From positions 186,001 to 250,000 of the forward strand of contig CAWIVF010000006.1 of the NCBI GenBank assembly GCA_963839535.1: a DNA stretch of 64,000 nucleotides, read 5' to 3'. This document shows positions 25,987-35,912 of this stretch, in pieces (the stretch's first letter is position 1; each line of letters opens with the position of its first letter). The notes below the pieces were generated by a model. It saw only the letters and a program-made list of their open reading frames with translations. It was not told where the DNA came from and ran no database searches. This stretch comes from RHKX01 sp963839535 (GTDB taxonomy: Bacteria > Actinomycetota > Thermoleophilia > Solirubrobacterales > 70-9). The position numbers were made by a program, and so were the translations under genes.

Positions 25987-26693
25987 CGAACCCGCGTCGA
26001 TGACGCTCGTCTCCTTCGTGAGCGGCGAGCGCGGCTACTGCGCGATGCTCGCCTCGGCGGAGGGGGCATCGGCGGTCGTGGTCGACCCCGGGCGGACGAG
26101 CACCTTCTCCACGGCGGAGCCCCCGGAGCCGGGACGGGCGCGCCTGGCCGGCGAGGAGGGCGCGCTCGAGCTGGCCTGGACCCCGGCGGGACCGCTGCTG
26201 GAGTTCTCGATCGGCATCCCGGCCGTGCGCGGCTATGCCGTGGCGGCGACGGCGACCCCCGACGGCGACGGCGGATCGATCGCCGGGCCCGGCGTGGCAT
26301 GGGATCTGCCGGCGAACGGGTTCTCCGCGATCCGCACGCTCTGGGCGGCGACCCAGAAGCGCGGGCTCGTGCTGCTCGTCGCCGGGCGCCCGGACGACGC
26401 CTCGGGGCACGGAGAGGAGCTCGTCGGCGCGGCGCGGCTGATCTCCGACGCCGACCCCTACGGATACGGCGAGCCGCTGATCTCCACCGAGTACGACGGC
26501 GCCGGGTCTCCACACGCGAGCGACCCTGGAGCTCTGGCCCGACTTCGCCGAGCACGTGCCCGAGCGCGGCGCGGGCTCCCGGATCGAGGGCGCATCCCTG
26601 AGCGCCGCGGGCCGCCGGCTCGAGGCCGCGCGCTTCGCCTGGTCGCTGGAGGGCTCCCCCGCGATCGGCGGCTACGAGATCCTCTCGGCCTGA
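25979..26693 (+). CDS. Hypothetical protein (frame broken)
   Basis: About 237 residues starting at an ATG that overlaps fxsA. It has beta-rich phrases (MTLVSFVSGERGYCAMLAS, RARLAGEEGALELAWTPAG, LLEFSIGIPAVRGYAVAATAT) and after a break near 26508 continues TRATLELWPDFAEHVPERGAG and SLEGSPAIGGYEILSA, ending in TGA at 26691. No known domain recognised and no signal peptide seen. Tight coupling upstream (FxsA) and downstream (HAD gene three bases later) marks it as part of one operon. Confidence 0.62.
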
Positions 26694-26695
26694 CC

Positions 26696-27335
26696 TTGCA
26701 GCTCCGTGCCGTCATCTGCGACTTCGGCGGCGTCCTCACGTCCCCGCTGCTCGGCGCCTTCACGGCGTTCCAGGACGACCACGGGATCACGCTCGAGCAG
26801 CTCGGCGAGGCGATGGTCGCCGGGGCCGACCAGCTCGACGGCGCACACCCCCTGTTCGAGCTCGAGTGCGGGCGGATCAGCGAGGAGCGGTTCCTCGACC
26901 TGCTCCGCGAGGGGCTGACGCCGCTCCTGGGCCGCCGCCCCGAGCTGCACCGCTTCAAGGAGACCTACTTCGACGCGCTCGAGCCCGAACGCCGAGATGA
27001 TCGACCTGATGGCCGAGCTGCGGGCCCGCGGCTACCGGATGGCGATGCTCACGAACAACGTGCGCGAGTGGGAGCCGCTCTGGCGGGCGAAGCTCCCGGT
27101 CGACGAGATCTTCGAGACGGTCGTCGACTCGGCCTTCGTCGGGATGCGCAAGCCCGACCACGCGATCTACGAGCTGACGGTGGAGCGCCTCGACGGGATC
27201 GCCGCCGAGGAGTGCCTGTTCATCGACGACACCGAGATCAACTGCGTCGCCGCGCGTGAGCTGGGCATCGTCCCGGTCCACTTCCGCGACAACGATCAGG
27301 CGATCCCGGAGATAAGGTCGGCGCTCGGTGAGTGA
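26696..27335 (+). CDS. HAD-IA family hydrolase (frame broken)
   Basis: About 212 residues with a TTG start at 26696. Motif I is ICDFGGVLT (DxGGV type with the nucleophilic aspartate), motif II the MAMLTNNVREW strand, motif III around GMRKPDHAIYEL and motif IV CLFIDDTEINC. The frame changes near 26985 between FDALEP and NAEMIDLMAELRARG. HAD-IA enzymes are mostly phosphatases on small metabolites; the substrate is unknown. The stop overlaps the next gene's GTG start. Confidence 0.85.
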
Positions 27336-28458
27336 CGTGAGGGTCAGACCCGTCGACGGCCGCGCCGACCTGCGCGAGTTCATCACGCTCCCGTTTCGCC
27401 TCTACGAGGGCGTCGAGCATTGGGTGCCGCCGCTGATCAGCGAGCGCAAGCGGCACCTCGACCGGCGCCGCAACCCGTTCTTCCAGCACGCCGACGCCGA
27501 GTACTTCCTCGCCGAGCGCGGCGGCCGGGTCGTCGGCCGCATCTCCGCCCAGATCGATCAGCGCTTCAACGAGTTCCACGACAACGACTGGGGCCAGTTC
27601 GGCTTCTTCGAGTGCGAGAACGACCCCGCCATCGCCCGCGCGCTGGTCGACGCCGCGTTCGCGTGGCTGCGCGAGCGGCGCCGCGACCATGCGATCGGCC
27701 CGCTCGACTTCTCGACCAACCACGAGTGCGGCCTGCTCGTCGAGGGACACGAGTGGGCGCCGCAGATCCTCGAGAACTGGCATTTCCCCTACTACGCCGA
27801 TCTGCTCGAGGGCTGCGGCCTCGTCAAGGCGATGGACCTCTACAAGTGGCAGCTGCACGTGAGCCGGCGCGAGGACGTCCTCCCGATCGTCTTCGAGCTC
27901 GCCGACAAGCTCGAGCCCGAGCACGGGATCACGATCAGGGGCATGCGGCGGCGCGACATGAAGGCCGAGGTCGAGCGCTTCATGGAGATCTACAACGCCG
28001 CCTGGGAGAAGAACTGGGGATTCGTCCCGCTCACCGACAACGAGATCGAGGGCTACGCGAAGGAGCTCAAGCCGATCCTCGACGAGAACTGGGCGATGGT
28101 CGCCGAGACGAGGGACGGCGAGACCGTGGGCGTCGCGCTCACCCTCCCCGACTACAACCAGGTGCTGAAGAAGCTCAACGGCCGGCTGCTGCCGCTCGGC
28201 TGGGTCACGGCCCTGCGCGAGAAGCGGAAGATCGACTCCGTGCGCGTCTTCGCCCTCGGCGTGAAGCCGGAGTACCAGCACACCGGCGTCGCCGCGGGCC
28301 TCTACAAGCGCCACTTCGACATGGCCGCCTCCACCCCGCAGAGCGAGCACGCCGAGACCGGCTGGATCCTCGAGATCAACAAGCCCATGAACCGCGCCAT
28401 GGAGGCCATGGGCGGCAACATCATCAAGACGTACCGGATCTACGGGGCGGATCTGTAG
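27328..28458 (+). CDS. GNAT-family acetyltransferase, 376-residue type
   Basis: 376 residues from a GTG that overlaps the HAD gene. The C-terminal half shows the GNAT fold (VFALGVKPEYQHTGVAAGLYKRHFDMA with the acetyl-CoA loop, then AETGWILEINKPMNRAMEAMGG), and the N-terminal half has a second, degenerate unit ending WHFPYYADLLEGCGLVKAMDLYKW. This two-unit size and the N..A.R.Y.. ending match a widespread group of uncharacterised bacterial GNATs (the YghO type). Intact. It closes the fxsA operon; a strong hairpin and the 103-bp repeat follow. Confidence 0.85.
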   Translation: MSDVRVRPVDGRADLREFITLPFRLYEGVEHWVPPLISERKRHLDRRRNPFFQHADAEYFLAERGGRVVGRISAQIDQRFNEFHDNDWGQFGFFECENDPAIARALVDAAFAWLRERRRDHAIGPLDFSTNHECGLLVEGHEWAPQILENWHFPYYADLLEGCGLVKAMDLYKWQLHVSRREDVLPIVFELADKLEPEHGITIRGMRRRDMKAEVERFMEIYNAAWEKNWGFVPLTDNEIEGYAKELKPILDENWAMVAETRDGETVGVALTLPDYNQVLKKLNGRLLPLGWVTALREKRKIDSVRVFALGVKPEYQHTGVAAGLYKRHFDMAASTPQSEHAETGWILEINKPMNRAMEAMGGNIIKTYRIYGADL

Positions 28459-28487
28459 GCGGTGGGCGGATCCGGCGTGACGGCCCG

Positions 28488-28532
28488 CGATTGTTCCCGT
28501 TGTCCCGGTTTTGGCAACAAGGGGAACAATCG
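28488..28532 (+). terminator. Terminator hairpin after the GNAT gene
   Basis: Perfect 11-bp arms CGATTGTTCCC / GGGAACAATCG, with inner GTTG/CAAC pairing on the same stem. Long GC-closed hairpin with AT-rich arms, 29 bases after the upstream stop and 30 bases before the repeat element. Confidence 0.65.
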
Positions 28533-28561
28533 CCGCCCGCTCCCTCAGCCCGACAGCTGAT

Positions 28562-28663
28562 CTGACGAGGTCGGGAGACGTCAGATCAAGGAAGAGGAGG
28601 CGATAGGCCGCCAGGCCGTGAGCCGACGATGACGCCGAGCTGGCGCCTCCCGGCCCGTCAGGT
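28562..28663 (+). repeat. 103-bp hairpin repeat, copy A
   Basis: One of two copies of a ~103-bp element (other copy 36506-36608, about 85% identical, same orientation). The ends are long inverted arms: CTGACGAGGTCGGGAG pairs with CTCCCGGCCCGTCAG over 15 base pairs with one bulged A and one G-U. Inside is a second stem CGCCAG/CTGGCG capped by GGCC...G.CC, plus conserved unpaired segments GTCAGAYCAAGGAAGAGG and CGATGACGCCG. It ends at the stop codon of the minus-strand gene and follows the terminator of the plus-strand gene. Confidence 0.85.
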
Positions 28664-29118
28664 CAGTTGTCGGAGCCGGCTCGGTCCCATAGGTAGAGCT
28701 CCATCGCCTCGACGGCGAGCTCCTCCTGGCGGGCCGGCGAGAGCCACTCGAGGACCGTCTCCAGCGCTCGCTCCTCGGTGACGCCGCGGTCGACGGCCTC
28801 CTCGCCGCGGAAGCCGGCGGCCAGCTTCAGCGCCTCGCGGCGGTGCTGGCCGAGGGAGCCGAAGGCGTTGAGGAGGAAGTCCCGGTTCGGGATCGGGTGC
28901 GCGATGTCCATCGAGGCGTGCCAGGCGGCGAGCATCGAGATGTCGTGCTCGTCGAGCTCGGAGATGGCCTTGGAGTAATGGGCCTCCAGCTCGTCGTCGG
29001 GGATCTCGTCGACCCAGGCGCGGACGGCTTCGCCGAGAAGCTGGCGTCGGGCCTCGCGGCCGACCGAGTCCGCAACGACGCGGATGGCATCAGCCGGGTC
29101 GATGAAGCAGAGGGGCAC
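28663..29118 (-). CDS. Hypothetical helical protein
   Basis: 151 residues from a GTG at 29118. Almost entirely helical and acidic: DPADAIRVVADSVGREARRQLLGEAVRAWVDEI, DELEAHYSKAISELDEHDISMLAAWHASMDIAHPIPNRD and ALETVLEWLSPARQEELAVEAMELYLWDRAG. No recognised domain or export signal. Its stop codon overlaps the end of repeat copy A. It is divergent from addB. Confidence 0.68.
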   Translation of the reverse strand: MPLCFIDPADAIRVVADSVGREARRQLLGEAVRAWVDEIPDDELEAHYSKAISELDEHDISMLAAWHASMDIAHPIPNRDFLLNAFGSLGQHRREALKLAAGFRGEEAVDRGVTEERALETVLEWLSPARQEELAVEAMELYLWDRAGSDN

Positions 29119-29251
29119 AGGGCGAAGATAGAGCGGCCCTGGGACGTCAAAACCGCGCAGCCATCGGATGCCCGGGGTCAGATGAGGCGCCCGCGGCGCG
29201 ACCTATCCTCACGGTGGTGACGGCAGGAGGAAGAAGCGGGGGTGGGCCGGC

Positions 29252-32200
29252 ATGGGCCTGACCGTGATCTCGGGGCCCCCGGGGTCCGGTCGCGAGGCCC
29301 AGATCCTCGATCGCTTCGAGGCGGCGCTCCCGCGCGACCCCCTGCTCGTCGTGCCGACCGCGGACGACGTCGACCGCCTCGACCGCGAGCTCTGCCGCCG
29401 CGGCGCCGGCGGGATGCTCGGCGGCTCCGTGACCACCTTCCCGCGCCTCTTCGAGGAGGTGGCGCGGGCGACCGGCACCGCCGGCGGGACCGCCCTGAGC
29501 CGGATGCAGCGCGTCTGGCTGGCGCGGGCGGCGACCCGGCGGGTGCAGCTGCGGCTCCTGCGGGCCTCCGCCGAGCGCGAGGGCTTCGCCCCAGCGCTGG
29601 AGGAGCTGCTCTCCGACCTCCAGTCCGCCGGGCTCGACGCCGCCGCGCTGGCGGCCGCCGGCGAGGAGCTGACCGACCGCGGCACGGAGCGGGAGATCGC
29701 CGCCCTCTTCGCCGCCTACGAGGAGATGCGCGACGGGCTGGGCTTCACCGACGCCCACGCCGTCGCCGCGCGGGCGACCGCCGCGCTGCGGGCCGAGCCG
29801 CGGACCTGGGGAGCGCGCCCGGTCCTGCTCTACGGCTTCGACGACCTGGCCCGCGAGCAGGTCGAGCTCGTCGGCGCGCTCGGAGCCGCCTGCGAGGTGA
29901 CGATCGCGATCACCTTCGAGCTCGACCGCCCCGCGCTCGAGGCCCGGGCGCTCCTGCGCGGGGTCCTCGTCGACGAGCTGGGCGCCGCCGCCGAGGAGCC
30001 GCTCGCCCGCCGCGCGGCCCACGGGGAGGCGGAGACGCTCCATCACCTCGAGCGCAACCTGTTCGCGCCCGACCCCCCCACGGCCACGCCCGACTCCTCG
30101 CTGCACCTGCTCGAGGGCGCCGGCGAGCGCGGCGAGGCCGAGCTGGTCGGCCGACGCATCGCCGCGCTGCTGGCGGCGGGGACCGACCCGGACGAGATCG
30201 CCGTGGCGGTCCGCTCCCCCGACCGGCAGGCGCCGCTGTTCGCCCGGGTCCTCTCCGGCCTCGGCATCCCGGTCGCGCCCGAGGCGCGGATCCCGCTCGC
30301 GAGCACGGCAACCGGCTCGGCCCTCCTCGGCCTGCTCGCGATCGCCGGCGACGAGGGGACCGCGGCCGACGTCGTCGCGTTCCTCCGCGGCCCGGCGCGG
30401 GCGAATCCGCGCTCGGTCGACTGGCTCGAGCGGCGGGTCCTGCGCGGACGCATGGAGACCGCCGCCGAGGCGCTCGAGTCCTGGCGCGGCGGTGAGGAGG
30501 GCGACCGGCGGATCTGGGAGCTCGACGCGCTCCGCCAGGCATCCGGGGATCCGGCGGCGCTCTCCGCCGAGCTCGCGCGGATCGCCGCCGACATCGCGCA
30601 GCGGCCCCACCTGCGCTCCGGCTTCCTGCCCTCGAGCGGGCCGGCGGTCGAGCTGCGGGCGGCCAGCGAGGTCGGCCGGGCGCTGACCGAGGCGGCGGCG
30701 CTCGGGGACCACGCCCCCCGCCCCGGCGAGCTGGCCGAGCTGCTGGCCCACGTGCGGGTGCCGCTCTGGCGCGGCCCGACCGAGGGGCGCATCCGGATCC
30801 TCAGCCCGTACCGGCTGCGCGCGACCCGGGTGCAGCACCTGTTCGTCGCGGGGCTCTCCGACGGCTCCTTCCCCGCCCGGACCGGAGGCGATCCCCTGCT
30901 CCCCGACGATCGCCGCGCCGACCTCGGCCTGCCCTCCCGCAGCGACCCCGCCGCCGAGGAGCGGTACCTCTTCTACTCCTGCGTCTCGCGCCCGGAGACC
31001 CGCCTCTTCCTCTCCTATCCGGTCAGCGACGAGTCCGGCACGCCGCTGCCGCGCAGCCCGTTCGTCGACGAGGTCCGCTCGCTGCTCGACCCGCCGCCGA
31101 CCAGCGACCCCGCCGACGACCTGCTCGAGGCGCAGCTGTCCACGCGCGCGGGGCCCGAGGACGTCGTCCCCGCCCCCGGCGAGGCCAGCACGACCGCCGA
31201 GCTGGCACGCGCCCTTGCCGCGCTCGGTCCGGCGGCCGACGACACCGCCGCCGCCCTCGAGCTCGCCCCGGAGGAGCTGGCCCCGGTGCGGAGCGCTCTC
31301 GACGCAGCCCGCGAGTCCCTGCGCGCCTCCCGCGCGCCGGGACCGCTGAGCCACCCCGACGTCCTCGCCGAGCTCGCGGCCGATCGCCCCTACGGAGCCT
31401 CGACGCTCGAGGAGTACGACACCTGCTCCTACCGCTGGTTCGTCGGCCACGAGCTGAGGCCGCGCCCGCTCGGGCCCGATCCCGAGCCGCTGGAGGACGG
31501 CGGGCTCGTCCACGAGGTGCTCGAGCGCCTCTATCGCACGCCGCCGGGACCCGGGCGCTCCCCGACCGAAGCCGACGTGGACGAGTGGATCGCCGCCGCC
31601 CATGCGCTCGTCCGCGAGGTGGCCGCGGAGCGCGGCTGGGACATGAGCCAGGCGCAGGCGCGGATCAGGATCGCCCGATTCGACGCCGTCCTCGCCAGGT
31701 TCCTCCGTCGCGACGCCAGGATGGAGAGCCCGCTGCAACCGGACCCCGAGCTGCTCGAGGCATCGTTCGGCGAGCGCCCCGACGACCAGTTCCCGCCGGC
31801 CGACCTCGGCGGCTTCCGCCTGCACGGCCGGATCGACCGGATCGACGTCGCCCCCGACCGCCGGGCGCTGATCCGCGACTACAAGCTCTCGGCCAAGGTG
31901 ATCGCCGGCAAGAAGCTGATCGAGGAGGGCAAGCTGCAGATGCCCCTCTACCTCCTCGCGGCCCGGGGCTTCGGCCTGGACCCGATCGGCGGCCTCTACA
32001 GCCCGCTCGGCGCGTCGCGGGAGGATCGCCCGCGCGGGCTGCTCGCCAAGGAGCACAAGGGGAGCCTGATCCCGGGCGAAACCGGCTTCCACTACGGGAC
32101 CGACTTCCTCGAGCCCGACGTCTTCGACGAGGTGCTCGACGGGGCCCGCGATCGCGCGGCCGAGATCGTCGCCGGAATGCGCGCCGGATTCGTCGACCGG

Positions 32201-32314
32201 AACCCGCGCGGCGACCAGTGCCCGACCTGGTGCGCGCTGGCGCCGATCTGCAGGATCGAGCGCGGAGCGGCCATCGACGACCCCGAGGCCGAGGAGGACG
32301 AGGGGTCCGCGTGA
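29252..32314 (+). CDS. AddB-type helicase-nuclease subunit
   Basis: 1020 residues, unbroken. A recombination and double-strand-break repair nuclease subunit of the AddB/AdnA type. The N-terminal P-loop is degenerate, GPPGSGR (residues 8-14), with Arg in place of the Walker lysine. The C-terminal PD-(D/E)xK nuclease shows GRIDRIDVAPDRRALIRDYKLS (D and K near 876 and 878). Four cysteines able to hold a [4Fe-4S] cluster are present, one in YDTCSYRWF near 725 and three as C-x3-C-x5-C in CPTWCALAPIC near 990-1000. It overlaps the addA-type gene by GTGA. It is probably the non-motor or accessory-motor subunit. Confidence 0.88.
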   Translation: MGLTVISGPPGSGREAQILDRFEAALPRDPLLVVPTADDVDRLDRELCRRGAGGMLGGSVTTFPRLFEEVARATGTAGGTALSRMQRVWLARAATRRVQLRLLRASAEREGFAPALEELLSDLQSAGLDAAALAAAGEELTDRGTEREIAALFAAYEEMRDGLGFTDAHAVAARATAALRAEPRTWGARPVLLYGFDDLAREQVELVGALGAACEVTIAITFELDRPALEARALLRGVLVDELGAAAEEPLARRAAHGEAETLHHLERNLFAPDPPTATPDSSLHLLEGAGERGEAELVGRRIAALLAAGTDPDEIAVAVRSPDRQAPLFARVLSGLGIPVAPEARIPLASTATGSALLGLLAIAGDEGTAADVVAFLRGPARANPRSVDWLERRVLRGRMETAAEALESWRGGEEGDRRIWELDALRQASGDPAALSAELARIAADIAQRPHLRSGFLPSSGPAVELRAASEVGRALTEAAALGDHAPRPGELAELLAHVRVPLWRGPTEGRIRILSPYRLRATRVQHLFVAGLSDGSFPARTGGDPLLPDDRRADLGLPSRSDPAAEERYLFYSCVSRPETRLFLSYPVSDESGTPLPRSPFVDEVRSLLDPPPTSDPADDLLEAQLSTRAGPEDVVPAPGEASTTAELARALAALGPAADDTAAALELAPEELAPVRSALDAARESLRASRAPGPLSHPDVLAELAADRPYGASTLEEYDTCSYRWFVGHELRPRPLGPDPEPLEDGGLVHEVLERLYRTPPGPGRSPTEADVDEWIAAAHALVREVAAERGWDMSQAQARIRIARFDAVLARFLRRDARMESPLQPDPELLEASFGERPDDQFPPADLGGFRLHGRIDRIDVAPDRRALIRDYKLSAKVIAGKKLIEEGKLQMPLYLLAARGFGLDPIGGLYSPLGASREDRPRGLLAKEHKGSLIPGETGFHYGTDFLEPDVFDEVLDGARDRAAEIVAGMRAGFVDRNPRGDQCPTWCALAPICRIERGAAIDDPEAEEDEGSA

Positions 32315-35300
32315 ACGCTCCCGAGCAGCTCAGCCTGGTGCCCGAGCCCGAGGAGGAGGCGCCCGACGCCTCAGCGGCGATCGCCGCGGCGGAGGCGGCC
32401 TCACCGCATCCGCCGACCCCCGAGCAGGACGAGGCGATCCGCTCCCGCGACCTCGACGTGTTCCTCGAGGCCGGCGCCGGAACCGGCAAGACCCGGGTGC
32501 TCGTCAGCCGCTACTGCGACGCGGTCGACCTCGACGGGATCGAGCCGGAGCGGATCCTCGCCTTCACGTTCACGGAGCGGGCGGCGGCGGAGATGCGCCG
32601 GCGCGTCCGGATCGAGCTGGCCCGCCGCGCCTCGCTCGCAACCGATCCCGAGCGCCGGGCCCGGCTGGCGGCGGCGGCGCGGGCCGGCGAGAGCACGCCG
32701 ATCACGACGATCCACGGCTTCTGCCGGCGCCTGCTCGCCGCCCACCCGGTCGCGGCCGGCCTCGACCCGCGCTTCCGCGTTCTCGACGCGGAGGAGGCCG
32801 CGCGGCTGGCGGGGCAGGCCTACGACGCGGCCCTCGCCGAGCGGGCCGCAACGGACGACGACCTCGTGCGCGCGGCCGCCGGGTTCCGCTGGCGACTCGC
32901 GGGGATCGTCCGCGCCGCCCATGCTGACCTGCGCAACCGCGGCCACCGCCGGCCGTCGCTGCCGCCGTTTCAGATCAGCGGCCTCGAGGGGCCCGCGGCG
33001 GAGGCCGAGGGCTCCGCCGCCAGGCAGATGATCGAGGAGGCCGGCGCGACCTACGAGTCGCTGCGGTCGCTGATCGCGGCCTACGGCGAGCGCTACGAGG
33101 AGCTCTGCGCGAGCCGCTCGGGGGTCGACTTCGACGACCTCCAGCTCGTCGCGCTCGAGCTGCTGCGCAACCGGCGGGCGATCGCCCAGGCGCAGCAGGA
33201 GCGCTTCGACCACCTGCTCGTCGACGAGTTCCAGGACACGAGCCCGATCCAGGTCGAGCTCGTCCGCGCGCTGAGCGGCCCCGACACCCGCCTGTTCGCC
33301 GTCGGCGACGAGTTCCAGTCGATCTACGCCTTCCGCGGGGCCGACCTCGAGAGCTTCCGGCGCGAGCGCGACCGGATCCGCGCGGTCGCGACCGAGAACC
33401 CGGGTGAGGCGGCGGTGATGCCGCTCAGCGGCAGCTTCCGCTCCGACCCCGACATCGTCGCCGCGGTCAACGCCGTCGGCGCCTCCCTGCTCGACGACTT
33501 CCGCCCGCTCCGCGTGGGACGGCTGCCGGAGGGGGCGCCCGCCGGTCCCGAGGGACCCCAGGTGGAGCTGCTGCTGACGCGCCGCGAGGGCTGGAACGAG
33601 GCCGAGACGCGAATCCCGACCGCCCGCAACGACGCTCCGCCCAGCCGGGTGGCGGAGGCTCGCTTCCTCGCCGAGCGGCTCCGCGAGCTGGTCGAGGGGG
33701 GCGCCGATCCGGCGGGGATGGTCGTCCTGCTGCGGGCGTTCAGCAACGTCGACGTCTACGCCGAGGCGCTCGAGCTGAACGGACTCGATCCGCACGTCGT
33801 CGGCGGGCGCGGCTACTGGTCGGCGCAGCAGGTGGCCGACGCGCTGCGCCTGCTGACGTGCGTGGCCAACCCGCTCGACGACGAGCCGTTGCTCGGCGCC
33901 CTCGCCTCCCCCGCCTGCGGGGCCTCACCCGACGCGCTCTGGATGCTGCGCCGGATCGCGGGTGGCGGCCGCCACCTCTGGCCGGCGCTCGACGGGCTCT
34001 TCCGCCCCGAGCCCGAGGAGCCGGCCCCGGCCGAGCCGGCGGAGGAGCTCGACGAGCGCGAGGCCGAGCGCCGCCGGAGCGCCGCCGAATGGACGGCTCG
34101 CCTGCCCGACGAGGACCGCGCGCGGCTGGCGCTCTTCCACGAGCGCCTCGGCCGGCTGCGGGAGGTCGCCTCCCAGCTTCCCCTCGACACGCTCGTGGAG
34201 CGGACCCTGGAGACCTTCGGCTACGACGTCGCGACGCTGCTGATGGAGGACGGGCGCCGGCGCACCGCCAACCTGCGCAAGCTCGTCCGCATCGCCGCCG
34301 AGTACGAGGCCCACGACGGCCGCGACCTGCGCGGCTTCCTCGATCACGCGGCGAGCCGGGCCGCGTTCTCCGACCGGGAGTCCGAGGCGGCGACCGGCAG
34401 CGAGGCTCACTCCGGGGTCAGGGTGATGACCGTCCACGCCGCCAAGGGCCTCGAGTTCGAGACCGTCGTCGTCGCCGACCTCGGCCGCGGCCTCTGCCTC
34501 GGCGGGCAGCCGCCCGCGATGCGCCTCGACTTCGAGGTCGAGGAGCGCGCCCTGGCCGCCGACGAGGGCCCGCCGCCGGCGCGCGTCGGCCTCAGGCTCG
34601 CCCGGGCGGGGGCCGAGCCGGTCGACACCGAGGGCTACAAGCAGCTCAACGAGGATGCCGCCGACGCCGAGGCGGAGGAGTCCGGCCGCCTCGTCTACGT
34701 GGCCGCCAGCCGCGCGCAGCGCCGCCTCCTGCTCAGCGGGGTCTTCGCCGAGGGAGACGTCGAGGAGTCCGACAAGCCGCGCCGCCGTCGCTCCGCGCTC
34801 GGGTGCCTGCTGCCCGCCTGGGGAGTCGAGGCGGAGGATGGAGGCTCGGTCGAGATTCCCGCGCCGGAGCCGCGCGCGGGGCTCGAGGCGAGCTTCGGGA
34901 CCGCTCAGGTCGCGATCCGGGTGATCGGCCCGGGCGCCGAGACCGCCAGGCGGCTGTCCGCCGACCACCGGGCTCCCGCTCCCACGACGGCCCTGGCCGC
35001 CGGCGGCCGGCCACCGCTGCTTGCTCCCGGGGAGCGGGGCGCCGCCGCGGCCCGCACGCTCTCCTACGCCGCGCTGGCCGACTACCGCCGCTGCGGTTAC
35101 CGCTTCCTGACCGAGCGCCTCCTCGGGCTCGGCGCCGATGCCCGCGCCGCGGTCTCGGGCGAGGCATCGCCGGCCGACGAGGCGGACCCGGGGATGGAAT
35201 GGGACGAGGAGCCGCGGGTCGGGGAGACGCCGGCCCCGGCGGATGCCCGGGCGGCGCGAATGGGCTTCGGCCGCGGCGTCCACGACCTGCTCGAGTGGAG

Positions 35301-35901
35301 CGCCCGCAACGACTGGCGCGAGCCTTCGGCCGAGCTGGCCGCGGCGACGATGACGGCTCAGGGAAGCAACCGCGAGGCCGCCGGGAGGGCGATCGAGCTG
35401 GTCCAGGGTTGGCTCGGCTCCGAGCTCCTCGAGGAGCTGCGCGCCGACGGGTCGGGGTTCAGCCCCGAGCTCCCGTTCCGGCTGGCGCTCGGCAGCCGGT
35501 CGATCCTCAGGGGCACGATCGACCTGCTCGTCGGCGGCGAGGTGCCGACGATCGTCGACTACAAGACCGATTCGATCCCGGCCGAGGGGCCGGGGCACCT
35601 CGAGGAGGCCTACGAGCTGCAGCGCTCCCTCTACGCGGCGGCCGTCGCCGAGGCGACCGGCGCCGAGACCGTGCGCAGCGCCTACGTCTTCCTCCAGCGT
35701 CCCGCCGAGCCCCTCCTGGCCACCCTGGACGCGGGTGCGATCGCCGCCGGGCGCGAGCGCATCGAGGCGCTGGTCGACCGGATCCGGGCCGCCGACTTCA
35801 CCGTCACCCCCACCCCCCACGCCGGCCTCTGCCACGACTGCCCGGCGCGGCCGAGGCTGTGCCCCCACCCGCCCGAGATGACCCTGCGGCCGGAGCCGTA
35901 G
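32311..35901 (+). CDS. AddA/AdnB-type UvrD-like helicase-nuclease
   Basis: 1196 residues with a GTG start overlapping addB; intact. Superfamily 1A helicase: Q-motif PTPEQDEAI, Walker A AGAGTGKTRVL (residues ~54-64), motif II LLVDEFQDTSPIQ near 303, motif III DEFQSIYAFRGAD, and VMTVHAAKGLEFETVVVADL near 708. The C-terminus is a second PD-(D/E)xK nuclease, LRGTIDLLVGGEVPTIVDYKT (near 1065-1084), with four cysteines (YRRCGYRF near 928, and CHDCPARPRLC near 1174-1184) in the arrangement of Fe-S nucleases. Together with the previous gene it forms a RecBCD-like repair enzyme. Fe-S cysteines in both subunits are notable. Confidence 0.92.
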   Translation: MNAPEQLSLVPEPEEEAPDASAAIAAAEAASPHPPTPEQDEAIRSRDLDVFLEAGAGTGKTRVLVSRYCDAVDLDGIEPERILAFTFTERAAAEMRRRVRIELARRASLATDPERRARLAAAARAGESTPITTIHGFCRRLLAAHPVAAGLDPRFRVLDAEEAARLAGQAYDAALAERAATDDDLVRAAAGFRWRLAGIVRAAHADLRNRGHRRPSLPPFQISGLEGPAAEAEGSAARQMIEEAGATYESLRSLIAAYGERYEELCASRSGVDFDDLQLVALELLRNRRAIAQAQQERFDHLLVDEFQDTSPIQVELVRALSGPDTRLFAVGDEFQSIYAFRGADLESFRRERDRIRAVATENPGEAAVMPLSGSFRSDPDIVAAVNAVGASLLDDFRPLRVGRLPEGAPAGPEGPQVELLLTRREGWNEAETRIPTARNDAPPSRVAEARFLAERLRELVEGGADPAGMVVLLRAFSNVDVYAEALELNGLDPHVVGGRGYWSAQQVADALRLLTCVANPLDDEPLLGALASPACGASPDALWMLRRIAGGGRHLWPALDGLFRPEPEEPAPAEPAEELDEREAERRRSAAEWTARLPDEDRARLALFHERLGRLREVASQLPLDTLVERTLETFGYDVATLLMEDGRRRTANLRKLVRIAAEYEAHDGRDLRGFLDHAASRAAFSDRESEAATGSEAHSGVRVMTVHAAKGLEFETVVVADLGRGLCLGGQPPAMRLDFEVEERALAADEGPPPARVGLRLARAGAEPVDTEGYKQLNEDAADAEAEESGRLVYVAASRAQRRLLLSGVFAEGDVEESDKPRRRRSALGCLLPAWGVEAEDGGSVEIPAPEPRAGLEASFGTAQVAIRVIGPGAETARRLSADHRAPAPTTALAAGGRPPLLAPGERGAAAARTLSYAALADYRRCGYRFLTERLLGLGADARAAVSGEASPADEADPGMEWDEEPRVGETPAPADARAARMGFGRGVHDLLEWSARNDWREPSAELAAATMTAQGSNREAAGRAIELVQGWLGSELLEELRADGSGFSPELPFRLALGSRSILRGTIDLLVGGEVPTIVDYKTDSIPAEGPGHLEEAYELQRSLYAAAVAEATGAETVRSAYVFLQRPAEPLLATLDAGAIAAGRERIEALVDRIRAADFTVTPTPHAGLCHDCPARPRLCPHPPEMTLRPEP

Positions 35902-35912
35902 CCGACCGCGGG

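Noticed and set aside
28562..28663. An integron attC site or hammerhead ribozyme
   Set aside because: The repeat has no GTTRRRY core sites, and although CTGACGA fits the hammerhead CUGANGA box, no GAAA segment follows the adjacent stem.
29147..32092. A 981-codon open frame antisense to addB, and similar long antisense frames opposite sufB, addA and the mannose-1-phosphate gene
   Set aside because: High-GC genes leave long open frames on the opposite strand; these give Arg/Ala/Asp-rich products without domains and lie opposite genes with strong family matches.
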